64,000 bases of DNA from AP-15 sp963701815 (GCA_963701815.1 CAVPBN010000050.1:124001-188000), one strand, 5' to 3'; shown: positions 27,857 to 37,010, counted from the stretch's first letter. Notes: generated from the letters alone by a model not told the origin. Numbers and translations are program-made.

Positions 27857-28753
27857 TTAGACCCCGGCCGGCGGGGTGTCAACGAAAGCTCGGTCGATTG
27901 CTTCGGCGACCGCCATGAGCCGGAGGGCGTTTTCGACGTGCAGGTTTTCGATCAGCCTGCCGTCAACCAGGACGACGCCGCTGCCCGCGGCGGTCGCGGC
28001 CTGATGGGCGGCGATGATGCGGCGCGACCACGCGACCTCTTCATGGCTCGGGGCAAAGGCCGCATTTGCCGGCGCGATCTGCTTGGGGTGGATCAAGGTC
28101 TTGCCGTCGAAGCCGAGTTCGCGCCCCTGCCGGCACGAGAAGGCAAACCCGTCGTCATCGGCCAGATCGAGATCGACCCCGTCGAGGATCGTCAGATCGT
28201 GGGCGCGGGCGGCCAGCATCGCCAGACCGAGAGCGGTGATCAGCGGCAGCCGGTCGCGGGTATGCCGCGCATGCAGGTCTTTGGTCAGATCCGAGGTGCC
28301 GAGGACCAGGGCCTCGAGCAGCGGGCTCGCCGCCGCAATCTCGCGAGCGTTGAGGATTCCGAGCGGCGTTTCGAGCATGCACCAGATTGCCCGCCGCGGC
28401 GGCGCGCCGAACCGGTCGAGCAACGACACGCTGAGCCGCACCCGGTCTGCGTTCTCGACCTTGGGCAGCAGTACGGCATCGACCGGCATTCTCGCCGCTG
28501 CGGCGAGATCGGCATCGCCCCACGAGGTGTCGAGCGCGTTGACGCGCACGATCAGCTCACGGCGGCCATAGCCGCCCTCGGCCGCCGCCGCCGCGACGGC
28601 TATCCGCGCCGCGTCCTTTGCCGCGGGTGCGACGGCATCCTCGAGATCGAAGATCAGCCCGTCCGCCGGCAGGCTGCGCGCCTTTTCCAGGGCCCGGACA
28701 TTGCTGCCCGGCACGAACAGCAGACTGCGGCGCGGGCGGAACATGCCTGGCAT
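27857..28753 (-). CDS. HpcH/HpaI aldolase-family CoA ester lyase (CitE-like)
   Basis: The enzyme has 298 residues. RRSLLFVPGSNVRALEKA at the N terminus, GLIFDLEDAVAP (metal ligands), LPKVENADRV and IWCMLETPLGILNA (Glu ligand) are the hallmarks of CitE-like malyl-/citramalyl-/citryl-CoA lyases. These use Mg2+ to cleave or form beta-hydroxyacyl-CoA. The exact substrate is not visible: no CitD/CitF, glyoxylate-cycle or ethylmalonyl-CoA gene is adjacent. The ATG at 28753 has AGGAGG at good spacing. It lies upstream of and in line with sdhCDAB, hinting at delivery of a C2-C4 product to the TCA cycle. Confidence 0.88.
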   Translation of the reverse strand: MPGMFRPRRSLLFVPGSNVRALEKARSLPADGLIFDLEDAVAPAAKDAARIAVAAAAAEGGYGRRELIVRVNALDTSWGDADLAAAARMPVDAVLLPKVENADRVRLSVSLLDRFGAPPRRAIWCMLETPLGILNAREIAAASPLLEALVLGTSDLTKDLHARHTRDRLPLITALGLAMLAARAHDLTILDGVDLDLADDDGFAFSCRQGRELGFDGKTLIHPKQIAPANAAFAPSHEEVAWSRRIIAAHQAATAAGSGVVLVDGRLIENLHVENALRLMAVAEAIDRAFVDTPPAGV

Positions 28754-29083
28754 CGCCTGCCTCCTAGACATCGGGCCGCAGCGCGATGAGCAGTTCGTTG
28801 GAAACCCGCAAGCTCGGCCAGGACATATCCGATTGCCGCGATAAGATGGCGCCCCCGGTCGAGGACAGCCGCCCGCGGTGCAGCACGACAGCGCGGGACA
28901 GGCGACCCGGAGCAGGAGGAATGCATGGCCGACATAACGCATCAGATCAAGCGACCCGGCGCGCCGCTGCTGCATCACCTCCGCCGGCCATGAGCGTTAT
29001 CGGTTGCGATCGGCTTTCGCCGGCGTGCATTCTCGACCCGAGGCTCGCGGTCAGCCTCGGGCGCGGTGGTTGGAGGGTAAGGC
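28754..29083. other. Divergent intergenic region with a 22-codon open frame
   Basis: This 330-base gap lies between the leftward CitE-like gene and the rightward membrane-protein gene. It holds a strong AGGAGGA at about 28914-28920 followed five to seven bases later by an ATG (28925) that opens only 22 codons and stops at 28993. The peptide (MADITHQIKRPGAPLLHHL, then RRP) has no known match. It may be a gene stub, a leader peptide or chance. No other structure was seen. Confidence 0.3.
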
Positions 29084-29524
29084 ATGGACGAGACGAGCCG
29101 GCCGGGCGAACCGGCCGGGGATGGGTTTTGGCGGTGGCTCGGCTTTTGGATCCCGCTCGTCGTTCTCGGGCTCCTCGCCGTCATCGGCGCCGCTTTTGCC
29201 AGCGCCTGCCGGCAGCCGGGCGATTACGTGGTCGGCCTGTCGCTGAGCCTCGCGGCAATCGCCTTGGGCTTTTTGTGGCTCAAGCACCGGCTGGATGGTG
29301 GCGATCTTGGTGCGAACGGATTTCTCTTCGTCGACGACATGACCAATCTCGCCTTGGCGATCCCGTTATTCGCGCTGATCGGGCTCCTCGGATTGTTTCT
29401 CGCCGACGCCTGGGAATATGGCAGTCTGCACGCGGCCGGGCTCGGTCTCTTTGCCGCCAGCTGCCTGATCATCTTCCTCGACATCAAGCATGTGTACGAC
29501 CGCCTCGACTCGCTCCGGCCCTGA
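29084..29524 (+). CDS. Hypothetical four-helix membrane protein
   Basis: The protein has 146 residues with four hydrophobic segments (about 20-40, 48-66, 86-106 and 112-132), a short acidic N terminus and a short charged C terminus. No conserved motif is recognised. It ends 17 bases before the pyridoxal kinase gene and may be co-transcribed with it. Function unknown. Confidence 0.6.
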   Translation: MDETSRPGEPAGDGFWRWLGFWIPLVVLGLLAVIGAAFASACRQPGDYVVGLSLSLAAIALGFLWLKHRLDGGDLGANGFLFVDDMTNLALAIPLFALIGLLGLFLADAWEYGSLHAAGLGLFAASCLIIFLDIKHVYDRLDSLRP

Positions 29525-29541
29525 GCCGCGCCGGTCCTGAC

Positions 29542-30384
29542 ATGCCGACCGTGCTCTCGGTGCAGTCCTGGGTCGCATGCGGCAATGTCGGCAACAACGC
29601 CGCGTTGTTCCCGCTGCAGCGGCTGGGCTGCGAGACCTGGTCGCTGAACACGGTCGCGTTCTCGAATCACACCGGCCACGGCAGATGGCGCGGCGGGGCG
29701 GTGCCGGCGGGCGAGATCGCCGCGCTGTTCGAGGGCATCGTCGAACTCGGCGTATTGCCGCACTGCGACGCGGTGTTGTCGGGCTATCTCGGCGACGAAG
29801 ACATCGGCCCGGTATTGCTCGACATCGTCGCCCGGACCAAGGCGGCAAACCCGCGGGCGCTCTATTGCTGCGACCCGGTCATGGGCGATTTCGGACCGGG
29901 CTGGTATGTCCCGCCCGGCATCCCGGAATTCTACCGCCGGCGCGCGCTGGCCGTCGCCGACATCGTCACGCCGAACCGTTTCGAACTCGAATGGCTGACC
30001 GGCCGACCGGCCGGGACCGTCGCCGAGGCCGCTGCGGCTGCTGCGGAACTGCGCCGGCAGGGGCCGGGCATCGTTCTCGTCACCAGCCTCGAACCCGCCA
30101 AAGATCGCCTCGCCGCGCTCGCCGCCGGACCCGACGGAATGTGGGCGGTGGAAACCGCGCGCCTGCCGATCGATGCGACCGGTTGCGGCGATGCGGCGGC
30201 GGCGCTGTTTCTCGGCTGGCTGCTCCTCGGCAAATCATTGCCCGAGGCGCTGGCCGCCACGATCGCCGCGCTGACGGCAGTGATCGAACAGACGATGCGT
30301 TCTGCGGGCGGCGAATTGGCGCTGGTCGCGGCCCAGGATGAACTGGTCGCCCCGAGTCACCCGATCCGACCGTGGGAGCTCTGA
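29542..30384 (+). CDS. pdxY: Pyridoxal kinase
   Basis: This 280-residue ribokinase-fold enzyme phosphorylates pyridoxal in the B6 salvage pathway. It opens with LSVQSWVACGNVGNNAALFP, in which Ser8 and the following residues contact pyridoxal. CCDPVMGDFGPGWYV and the anion-hole/catalytic GCGDAAAALFLGWLL with its Asp are present. Length agrees with PdxY/PdxK. PdxY rather than PdxK is chosen on overall likeness and is less certain than the activity. Confidence 0.9.
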   Translation: MPTVLSVQSWVACGNVGNNAALFPLQRLGCETWSLNTVAFSNHTGHGRWRGGAVPAGEIAALFEGIVELGVLPHCDAVLSGYLGDEDIGPVLLDIVARTKAANPRALYCCDPVMGDFGPGWYVPPGIPEFYRRRALAVADIVTPNRFELEWLTGRPAGTVAEAAAAAAELRRQGPGIVLVTSLEPAKDRLAALAAGPDGMWAVETARLPIDATGCGDAAAALFLGWLLLGKSLPEALAATIAALTAVIEQTMRSAGGELALVAAQDELVAPSHPIRPWEL

Positions 30385-30405
30385 CAACCGAAAGGGCAGG
30401 GGAAG

Positions 30406-31161
30406 ATGGAAACGCAGCAGAAAATTGCCGTCGTTACCGGCGCCGGCAGCGGCATCGGCCGCGCTTCGGCTTTGGCTCTGGTCGAAGCCGGGTTCACGGT
30501 GGTGCTGGCCGGCCGACGGCGCGCTATGCTCGAAGAAACCGCGGCCTTGGCAAAGCCGCCGTCGCGCACTCTGGCGGTGCCGACCGACGTCGCCGATCCG
30601 GCCGCGATCGCGGCCCTCTTCGACAAGGTCAAAGCGACTTACGGCCGCCTCGATCTGCTGTTCAACAATGCCGGCATCAGCACCCGGGGCATCCCGTTCG
30701 AGGATCTGAGCTGCGAGCAATGGTCGAATGTCGTCGCCGTCAACCTGACCGGCTCGTTCCTGTGCGCTCAACACGCCTTCCGCATCATGAAGAGCCAGGA
30801 CCCGCGCGGCGGACGGATCATCAACAACGGCTCGGTTTCGGCCCATGTGCCGCGGCGCAACTCGACGCCCTATGTCGCGACCAAGCACGCGTTGACCGGG
30901 TTGACCCGGTCCCTGTCGCTCGACGGCCGGCAATACGATATCGCCTGCGGCCAGATCGACATCGGCAACGCCGCCACAAGCCGCAACGAGGACACGTCTC
31001 AGGGCCGATTGCAGGCGACCGGCCGCGTCGAAGCCGAGCCGCGGATGGATGTCTCGCACGTCGCCCGAGGCGTCGTCTACATGGCCACCCTGCCGCTCGA
31101 AGCGAACGTCCAGTTCATGACCGTGATGGCGACGAAGATGCCCTATGTCGGCCGCGGCTGA
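30406..31161 (+). CDS. Short-chain dehydrogenase/reductase
   Basis: The enzyme has 251 residues and a classical SDR fold: cofactor motif VTGAGSGIGRASAL (about 10-23), NNAG near 90, active-site Ser in NNGSVSAHVP and the catalytic YVATK (Tyr and Lys). VLAGRRR after the second strand suggests NADP preference. Substrate unknown. It lies 21 bases after pdxY. Confidence 0.9.
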   Translation: METQQKIAVVTGAGSGIGRASALALVEAGFTVVLAGRRRAMLEETAALAKPPSRTLAVPTDVADPAAIAALFDKVKATYGRLDLLFNNAGISTRGIPFEDLSCEQWSNVVAVNLTGSFLCAQHAFRIMKSQDPRGGRIINNGSVSAHVPRRNSTPYVATKHALTGLTRSLSLDGRQYDIACGQIDIGNAATSRNEDTSQGRLQATGRVEAEPRMDVSHVARGVVYMATLPLEANVQFMTVMATKMPYVGRG

Positions 31162-31287
31162 GCGGTCGGACCGGGTCATGCCTTGCGCTGGGATCGCTTT
31201 GTGAGTGAACCGGATCGCACTCGATCCGGCGCCGCCGTGGTCAGATCGAGATTCGGCCCGGTCGGGGCCGGCGGGAAGGGGCTTACG

Positions 31288-31953
31288 GTGCCGGCGCTGG
31301 TGATTTTCGATTGCGACGGCGTCCTCGTCGACAGCGAGGTCATCTTTGCCAGGGTCCTGGCCGAATGCCTGACCGCAGCCGAGTTTCCGGCGACGGCGGA
31401 CGAGGCGCTGCTGCTCGGTTTCGGCAAGAACCGCGACACCCTGGCGGCGGCGGTCGAGACCCGGTTCGGGCGGGTCTTGCCGGACGGGTTCTTTGAGACG
31501 ATGCGGGCGCGCAGCGCCCTCGTGCTCGAACGCGAACTGGTGCCGATGCCGGGCGTGGCGGCGCTGTTGGCCGCGCTGCCGCAGCCGCGCTGCGTCGCCT
31601 CGAACGGTCATCTCGACCGGGTCCGCGAGCGGCTCGCCTTGACCGGCTTGCTGGACTGGTTCGAACCCCATGTTTTCAGCGCGATCCAGGTCGCCGCGGG
31701 GAAGCCGGCGCCCGACCTGTTTCTGTTTGCCGCCGCCCGGCTCGGCATGCCGCCTTCGGCCTGCCTCGTCGTCGAAGACAGCATCGCCGGGGTGGAGGCC
31801 GCCGTCGCCGCGCACATGCCGGTCGTCGGCTTTTGCGGCGGCAGCCACTGCCCGGCCGGCCATGCCGATCGATTACATGCTGCCGGTTGCTCGCGGGTTT
31901 TCGCGCGAATGCCGGATCTCGCCGTCTTTCTCTGCGAGGAACCATGCGGGTAA
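31288..31953 (+). CDS. HAD-family phosphatase (beta-phosphoglucomutase-like subfamily)
   Basis: The protein has 221 residues. Motif I is IFDCDGVLVDSE with the nucleophile Asp and the catalytic Asp, motif II CVASNGH, Lys in GKPAPDLF, and motif III VVEDSIAGVEAA. This is a HAD subfamily IA enzyme, close to sugar-phosphate phosphatases of the YcjU/YieH type. The GTG at 31288 follows GGGAAGGGG; the frame is open upstream but is not family-like. Its last 10 bases overlap the metallophosphoesterase start. Confidence 0.88.
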   Translation: MPALVIFDCDGVLVDSEVIFARVLAECLTAAEFPATADEALLLGFGKNRDTLAAAVETRFGRVLPDGFFETMRARSALVLERELVPMPGVAALLAALPQPRCVASNGHLDRVRERLALTGLLDWFEPHVFSAIQVAAGKPAPDLFLFAAARLGMPPSACLVVEDSIAGVEAAVAAHMPVVGFCGGSHCPAGHADRLHAAGCSRVFARMPDLAVFLCEEPCG

Positions 31954-32774
31954 TTCAGATCTCGGACACGCATTTGAGCCCCGGCAAACCCCATTTCGCC
32001 GATAATTGGCCGCCGCTGGCGCGGTGGATCGAGGCGCAGCGGCCCGATCTGGTGATCCATACCGGCGATGTGACCGTCGACGGCGCTGCGGTGGACGAGG
32101 ATCTGCGCCACGCCGCCCGTCTGTTGGCCGGGCTCGGCGTGCGCTGTCTTGCGGTGCCCGGCAATCACGATGTCGGCGACGCCGGTCATCCGCGCCAGCC
32201 GGTCACCGAGGAAAGGCTGGCGCGCTGGCGCGCCCATTTCGAGGCGGATTGGTGGGTCGAGGACTGCGCCGGCTGGCGCCTCGTCGGCCTCGACGCGCTG
32301 ATCCTCGGCAGCGGGTCGGGTGCCGAGGCGGCCCAGCGCGCCTGGCTCGAGGGGGTGATGGAGGACGCGCAGGACCGGCGGATCGCGTGGTTCATCCATC
32401 GGCCGCTGTTTCTCGACACTCCCAGCGAGGCCGATACCGGCTACTGGTCGGTCAAGCCCGAGCCGCGCGCCTGGCTGATGGGCTTGCGGCGGCGGTATAA
32501 GGTGGCGCTGGTCGCCAGCGGCCACCTGCACAAGATGCGCGATTTCCGCCTCGACGGTACGCGCTACCTGTGGGCCCCGGCGTCGAGCTTCGTCGTCGGC
32601 GACATGCAGCCGGCGATGGCGGGGGAGAAGCGGCTCGGCGCGGTCCTCTACGAATTCGATCCGGCCGGGCTCGCCGCCGAGATCGTCGCAGTCCCGGGTC
32701 TGGCAGTTCATTGGCTCGACGACGTGATCCATGAGGTTTATCCGCGCCCGACCATCGCGGCCCCGTCCGCATAG
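31944..32774 (+). CDS. Calcineurin-like metallophosphoesterase
   Basis: This 276-residue cytosolic phosphoesterase carries all five metal-site blocks: ISDTHL, HTGDVTVDG, VPGNHDVGD, FIHRPLF and ASGHLHK. It resembles CpdA-like 3',5'-cyclic nucleotide phosphodiesterases and their relatives, and cAMP is a possible but unproven substrate. It is translationally coupled to the HAD gene by overlap. Confidence 0.88.
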   Translation: MRVIQISDTHLSPGKPHFADNWPPLARWIEAQRPDLVIHTGDVTVDGAAVDEDLRHAARLLAGLGVRCLAVPGNHDVGDAGHPRQPVTEERLARWRAHFEADWWVEDCAGWRLVGLDALILGSGSGAEAAQRAWLEGVMEDAQDRRIAWFIHRPLFLDTPSEADTGYWSVKPEPRAWLMGLRRRYKVALVASGHLHKMRDFRLDGTRYLWAPASSFVVGDMQPAMAGEKRLGAVLYEFDPAGLAAEIVAVPGLAVHWLDDVIHEVYPRPTIAAPSA

Positions 32775-33071
32775 AATTGACCGCCTCGAACAACCGCGCT
32801 CGCCGCAAAATTGTCCATGCTGCAAAAAAATTAGTCAGTCGCGGCGGTGCGCCGAAACATCGGGTAGCAGCGCCCCTGCATTGGCTGGCAACGGGAGCTT
32901 GGGGACTGCCGGGCAACTAACCGGTTTGCCCACCCGAGCCTCGCGGTGAAGGCGATAGACGCGGCGGTGGTACGGCCCTTGCACGTTACAGCACGGTGAC
33001 GACCGGACGCGCTTGCTCGACGGTCGCCTGCCGAGTGTACGGGGAACGTTGATTCGAAAGGCTGTTCCTAT

Positions 33072-34393
33072 ATGCGTAATATAAAGAAGAACATCTTTAC
33101 CGGCGCCGCCCTCACCTGCGCCATGGTCGGATTGGTCGCCGTTCCGGCATGGGGCGACGAAACCGTCGCCCAGGCGACGCCGGCTCCGCCACCGCCGGCC
33201 CCGCCACCGGCGTCCGGCGCGCCGCCCGCAGCAGGGGCCCCTGCGGCGGCCCCGGCAGCCCCCGCGGCGCCGACCTCGCCGCTGATCGGACCGTCGATCA
33301 CCGGTCCGCTGTCGATCCAGTTGCCCCCACCCAAATATGCCGTGCCTCTGCTTGGCGACGTTTATCTCGACGGCATCGGCAGCGGTCTCGGGCAATGGCA
33401 GAACAACCCGTTCCCCGGCAACCGCAACTGGGAGCCGGATCTGTCGAACGGTCAGCTCTTCCTGCAGAAGACCGACGGCATCTTCCAGTTTTATACGCAG
33501 TTCGGCGCCTATTCGATCGCGGCTTTGGGATTTCCTTATACCTCGGCAGCGACCGCGACCTGGGGGTACCACGCGCCGACCATTGCAAATACGCCGCAAA
33601 ACGGGAATTTGTGGGGCTGGTTTCCGCAGGGCTACGCGAAGATCGTGCCGACCGACAATTTCTCGATCGAGGGCGGCAAACTGCCGACCCTGATCGGCGC
33701 CGAGTACACTTTCTCGTTTCAGAACATCAACATCGAGCGCGGGCTGCTGTGGGGCCAGGAGCCGGCGATCAGCAAAGGCGGCCAAGCCAACTACACGATC
33801 GGCCCGGTGGCGTTGTCGCTGTCGTTTACCGACGGTTTCGATTCCGGGCGTTTACAACTGGGTCACCGGCTACGGCAACCTACACTTTGAACAGCGCCAA
33901 CAGCTTCTATATTTGCCGCCGGCGGCAAACGCCGGCAGCACTTCGGCTAACGCCGGCCTTTCTGCGCACTCCGCTGCTGCAGAACAACTCGCAGATCTAC
34001 AATCTGATCTACACTTACAATGCCGATCCCTGGATCATTCAGCCTTATTTTCAGGCGACCCACGTCCCTGTGAACAACAAGATCGGGATAACGTCCAGCG
34101 CTTCGAGCTTTGGCGGAGCACTACTCGTCAACTACAATCTCGGTTCAGGATTTAATCTAGGCGGCCGTCTTGAGTATCTCGGCACCACTGGCGACAACAA
34201 TCTGCTTTTCGGTCCCGGCAGCGGCGCCTTTTCGTTTACCATCACCCCGACCTATCAGTGGAGCTATTACTTCGCCCGGGCCGAGTTTTCATGGGTGAAG
34301 GCAAACAGCGTCACCACCGGGGATGGCCTCGGCCCCAATTTCAACGGCAACTCGCAGACCCGGCTGATGGTCGAAACCGGCATTCTGTTCTGA
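33072..34393 (+). pseudogene. BBP2/OmpL-like outer-membrane beta-barrel porin, cluster of frameshifts
   Basis: The gene starts with a signal peptide (about 1-28), then a Pro/Ala-rich linker (about 35-75), then a barrel with FQFYTQFGAYSIAALGFPY and GKLPTLIGAEYTFSFQNINI. The C terminus (YFARAEFSW, then TRLMVETGILF with a terminal Phe) is the signature for outer-membrane insertion. The frame breaks after LSFTDGFDSG at about 33849 and settles again at PLLQNNSQIYNLIYTY from about 33968. In between, five separate one-base removals (33849, within 33871-33877, 33914, within 33927-33929, within 33964-33967) restore VYNWVTG, TYTLNSANSFYI and NAGSTSANAGLS. With these the protein has 438 residues. Both ends are intact. 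Confidence 0.8.
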
Positions 34394-34582
34394 CGCGGCG
34401 ACGTTTCCGCGGTCGGCCGCTTCGCCGGGCGCCTGCGCACCGGCCGGGCGGCGGACCTGGTCCCGCACACGCTCGCCGCCCTGGGTGGGGCGGTGCGTGT
34501 GCGGGACCCCACCCTGTGTCGGCATCGGGTCTGGTCGGCCGCACGCCGGCGCCTTCTCCCGATCTCGGATTTCTCGGCGGGG

Positions 34583-34969
34583 TTACGAGGGTTGCATGAC
34601 GCGGGCGCGCAACCGGGTATATTCCTCACCGGAAATAGTGCCGGCGCTCTTGAGCCGCTCGAGTTTCTCGATCTCGTCGGCGGCGCTGTAGCCGACGATC
34701 TGGCGCAGCTCGTCGCGCGCGTGCCGCGCCCGCTCGCTGTTCCGCTCCGCCATCCCGCGGCTTTGCGTGATCAGGTAGATGAACACCCCCAAATAGGGGA
34801 ACAGGATCAGTACGATGATCCAGATTGCTTTGGCCACTCCCGATGTGTCGTGCCGGCGAAACAGGTCGCCGATCACCGTAATCAACAACCAGAACCACAA
34901 TACGAATACAAAAACGGCAACAACGTCGAGCAGGAAATTGCCGAAGCTGAAACCACCCGTTGTCGTCAT
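34583..34969 (-). CDS. Small membrane protein with PLDc_N-type helices and a SHOCT domain
   Basis: The protein has 128 residues. Two membrane helices (about 9-34 and 45-68) form a phospholipase D nuclease N-terminal-like unit. The C-terminal SHOCT motif is seen in IEKLERLKSAGTISGEEY. SHOCT segments are thought to mediate oligomerisation or protein contacts; no enzyme activity is expected. It is followed upstream by the membrane metallophosphoesterase in the same direction (gap 42 bases). Confidence 0.82.
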   Translation of the reverse strand: MTTTGGFSFGNFLLDVVAVFVFVLWFWLLITVIGDLFRRHDTSGVAKAIWIIVLILFPYLGVFIYLITQSRGMAERNSERARHARDELRQIVGYSAADEIEKLERLKSAGTISGEEYTRLRARVMQPS

Positions 34970-35011
34970 GTTTTCCTCCCGTGGCGATTGCCTGTGGGTC
35001 GAGGCGAGTGC

Positions 35012-36784
35012 TCAACCGACGCGGACGCGTTCGGTTGCAGTCAGCCGCAGGCTGCCGTCGGTCGCCGCCGCCAGCTGATGAATGTGAAAGCTGCCGCGAT
35101 ATTTGTCGATGCCGTGCGTGCCGAGCGACGTCGACGGCGCGGAACACAAGACAATGTCGCCGCACATGCCGATCCAATCCCTATGACGATGGCCGTGAAG
35201 CACGATGATTCGCTGTGCATGCGGCGCGAGGACGGCCACCAGATCGGGTGCATTGACCAGCGCCAAACCGATGCGCTCGCGCAGACTGACCGAAACCACC
35301 GGATATTCGACCACCTGGTGGTGAAGCAGAATAAGCCAGGGATGCCGAGTGTTTTGCAGGATCAGCCGCAGCGCCTTCAACTGCGACGGGCCGACGACGC
35401 CTATCGCGTTGGTCAACGCGAAGTGGCTTCGCGCATTCGAATTGAGCAGGATCACCCCACAGGCGTCGCCCGGCGCCGGCGGTTCCACCAGCGGAAAGAT
35501 CGCCTCCCACACCCTGGTCATTTCGCGGCGCCCGCGCATGGTCCCGCGATCGGCCAGTTCGCGCAGCAATCCGGGACGGCGACCCTGGCGCAGAAAGTCG
35601 TTGAGGGCGAGCCGGTACCCGCCGGATACCCGATCGACGACATGCAGGCGATCGCCGGCCAGCGTATCGAGCGCCAGCACGGTGCGGAGCTTGCGCAGCG
35701 ACTGGCCGGCGCTCCACGGCAGCTCGATGCGTCCCGGGTTGGTCCGATCGATGATGTTGACATCGTGGTTGCCGGGCACAAGGCAGAGCCGCCGGCGCAA
35801 CTCGGGGCAACCGCGCAACAGGTCGAGAAACTCTGCCCATTCCGCCCGGGTCCCGGTATCGGTGATGTCTCCGGTCATCAGTACGCGGTCCAACGGGGCC
35901 GTCGCATGAATGGCGCCGAGTTTGCGCAGGGCGATGCGGAGCGGCCGGTTGCCGCGAGGACCATCGGTCCCGGCCTCCATGCGATAGCCGTAGCGCTCGC
36001 CGACGATATGCAGGTCGGACAGATGGGCTACCCTTACCACCGCCGCCTGCGGCATTGGCGGATTGGGCGCCCAATCGAGCACCCTGCCCTTCAGCGAAAG
36101 CTCGCACCAGATCCAATAGAGACTTTCGATTGCGGCAGAGAGACCGAGGATCATCGCGGCGTTGCCGAGCGCGGCCGCAGACAGCAGCCGCCATCGAATG
36201 TGCACGATATCGACAAGTTGCAGTCCATATGAAACTTCGACGGTGGCGGCGAGGGCCAGGCCGCCGACGATGAACAGACCGGCTGCGATCAAAGCGCACA
36301 TCCGGCGGCCTCGATCGAGCTGTTCGGGGGTCATCGATTTACCGCGCGATTTTTCCGCCGCCGCGCGCAAAAGCTCGCGCAATACGACAAAGATCGGCAG
36401 CACGAGGCTGTAGTGGAGATGCCAGAAGTTTTCCCAAGCCAGGGCAGCGAGCGGGCGGCCGAGCCGGAAAGCGAGGACGGCCAAGACCAGGATGACGATC
36501 GGCGTGACGATCATGCCGCCGCCGGCCAATTCGGGTGCGCGGAGCATGAGCCGCGCATAGGCGACCACTACCGAGGGGACGATCCCGATCAACAAGGCAG
36601 GGGCGACGAACAGAGCCAAGATCCCGATCGGCGCCTTGAGATAGCTGAATTCCAGCGCGGCTGAAAAGACGAGACTGCGCAAGCCCCGGCCGTGCGGGTT
36701 CGTACGGTCGTCGTCATCGTCGCCGCGCCGCAGGTCCCAAATCCGCAAGTCATCCCCCAAGATGCGGCGATCATCGGGAACCAC
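35012..36784 (-). CDS. Membrane-anchored calcineurin-like metallophosphoesterase
   Basis: The protein has 590 residues. An N-terminal domain with about five membrane segments (between residues 45 and 225) carries a cytoplasmic phosphoesterase domain from about 255: VAHLSDLHIVGE, LMTGDITDTG, LVPGNHDVNIID, LLHHQVVEYP and VLHGHRHRDW provide the dinuclear metal site. No family name for the membrane part is known to me. The substrate could be a lipid, nucleotide or phosphorylated sugar carrier. It probably shares a transcript with the SHOCT protein gene. Confidence 0.82.
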   Translation of the reverse strand: MVPDDRRILGDDLRIWDLRRGDDDDDRTNPHGRGLRSLVFSAALEFSYLKAPIGILALFVAPALLIGIVPSVVVAYARLMLRAPELAGGGMIVTPIVILVLAVLAFRLGRPLAALAWENFWHLHYSLVLPIFVVLRELLRAAAEKSRGKSMTPEQLDRGRRMCALIAAGLFIVGGLALAATVEVSYGLQLVDIVHIRWRLLSAAALGNAAMILGLSAAIESLYWIWCELSLKGRVLDWAPNPPMPQAAVVRVAHLSDLHIVGERYGYRMEAGTDGPRGNRPLRIALRKLGAIHATAPLDRVLMTGDITDTGTRAEWAEFLDLLRGCPELRRRLCLVPGNHDVNIIDRTNPGRIELPWSAGQSLRKLRTVLALDTLAGDRLHVVDRVSGGYRLALNDFLRQGRRPGLLRELADRGTMRGRREMTRVWEAIFPLVEPPAPGDACGVILLNSNARSHFALTNAIGVVGPSQLKALRLILQNTRHPWLILLHHQVVEYPVVSVSLRERIGLALVNAPDLVAVLAPHAQRIIVLHGHRHRDWIGMCGDIVLCSAPSTSLGTHGIDKYRGSFHIHQLAAATDGSLRLTATERVRVG

Positions 36785-36941
36785 CCTCCGCCCGCACCCC
36801 GAGCCGGTAGACCAGCCCTACTCGCGCCTCGATGTCAACGCGGTTGAATTCTGTTCCGACTTGATGAGGTCACGGATGTCGGGCGACATGCTGACGCGAG
36901 ACATGTATTGCGGCCGCTGTGATTTGGCGATTTCCCGGCCT

Positions 36942-36955
36942 ATGATCCGGATCAA
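36942..36955 (+). promoter_or_regulatory. FNR/FixK-like box 1
   Basis: ATGATCCGGATCAA contains the perfect palindrome TGATCCGGATCA, differing from the FNR/FixK consensus TTGAT-N4-ATCAA in one outer base. It is centred about 150 bases before the ATG at 37099. Confidence 0.5.
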
Positions 36956-36996
36956 ATTTGATGCGCGATGCCTCGGACGCGACGGGCGGCGGTTTC

Positions 36997-37010
36997 TTGA
37001 TCCAGGTCAA
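36997..37010 (+). promoter_or_regulatory. FNR/FixK-like box 2
   Basis: TTGATCCAGGTCAA matches TTGAT-N4-ATCAA at nine of ten conserved positions. It lies 55 bases from box 1 and about 95 bases before the ATG at 37099. A class II promoter (box near -41.5) would put transcription start near 37045. Confidence 0.5.

Noticed and set aside
29542..30384. PdxK/ThiD alternative for the pyridoxal kinase
   Set aside because: The N-terminal SVQSWVACGNVGNNAA motif and overall length fit pyridoxal kinase; ThiD lacks this opening.
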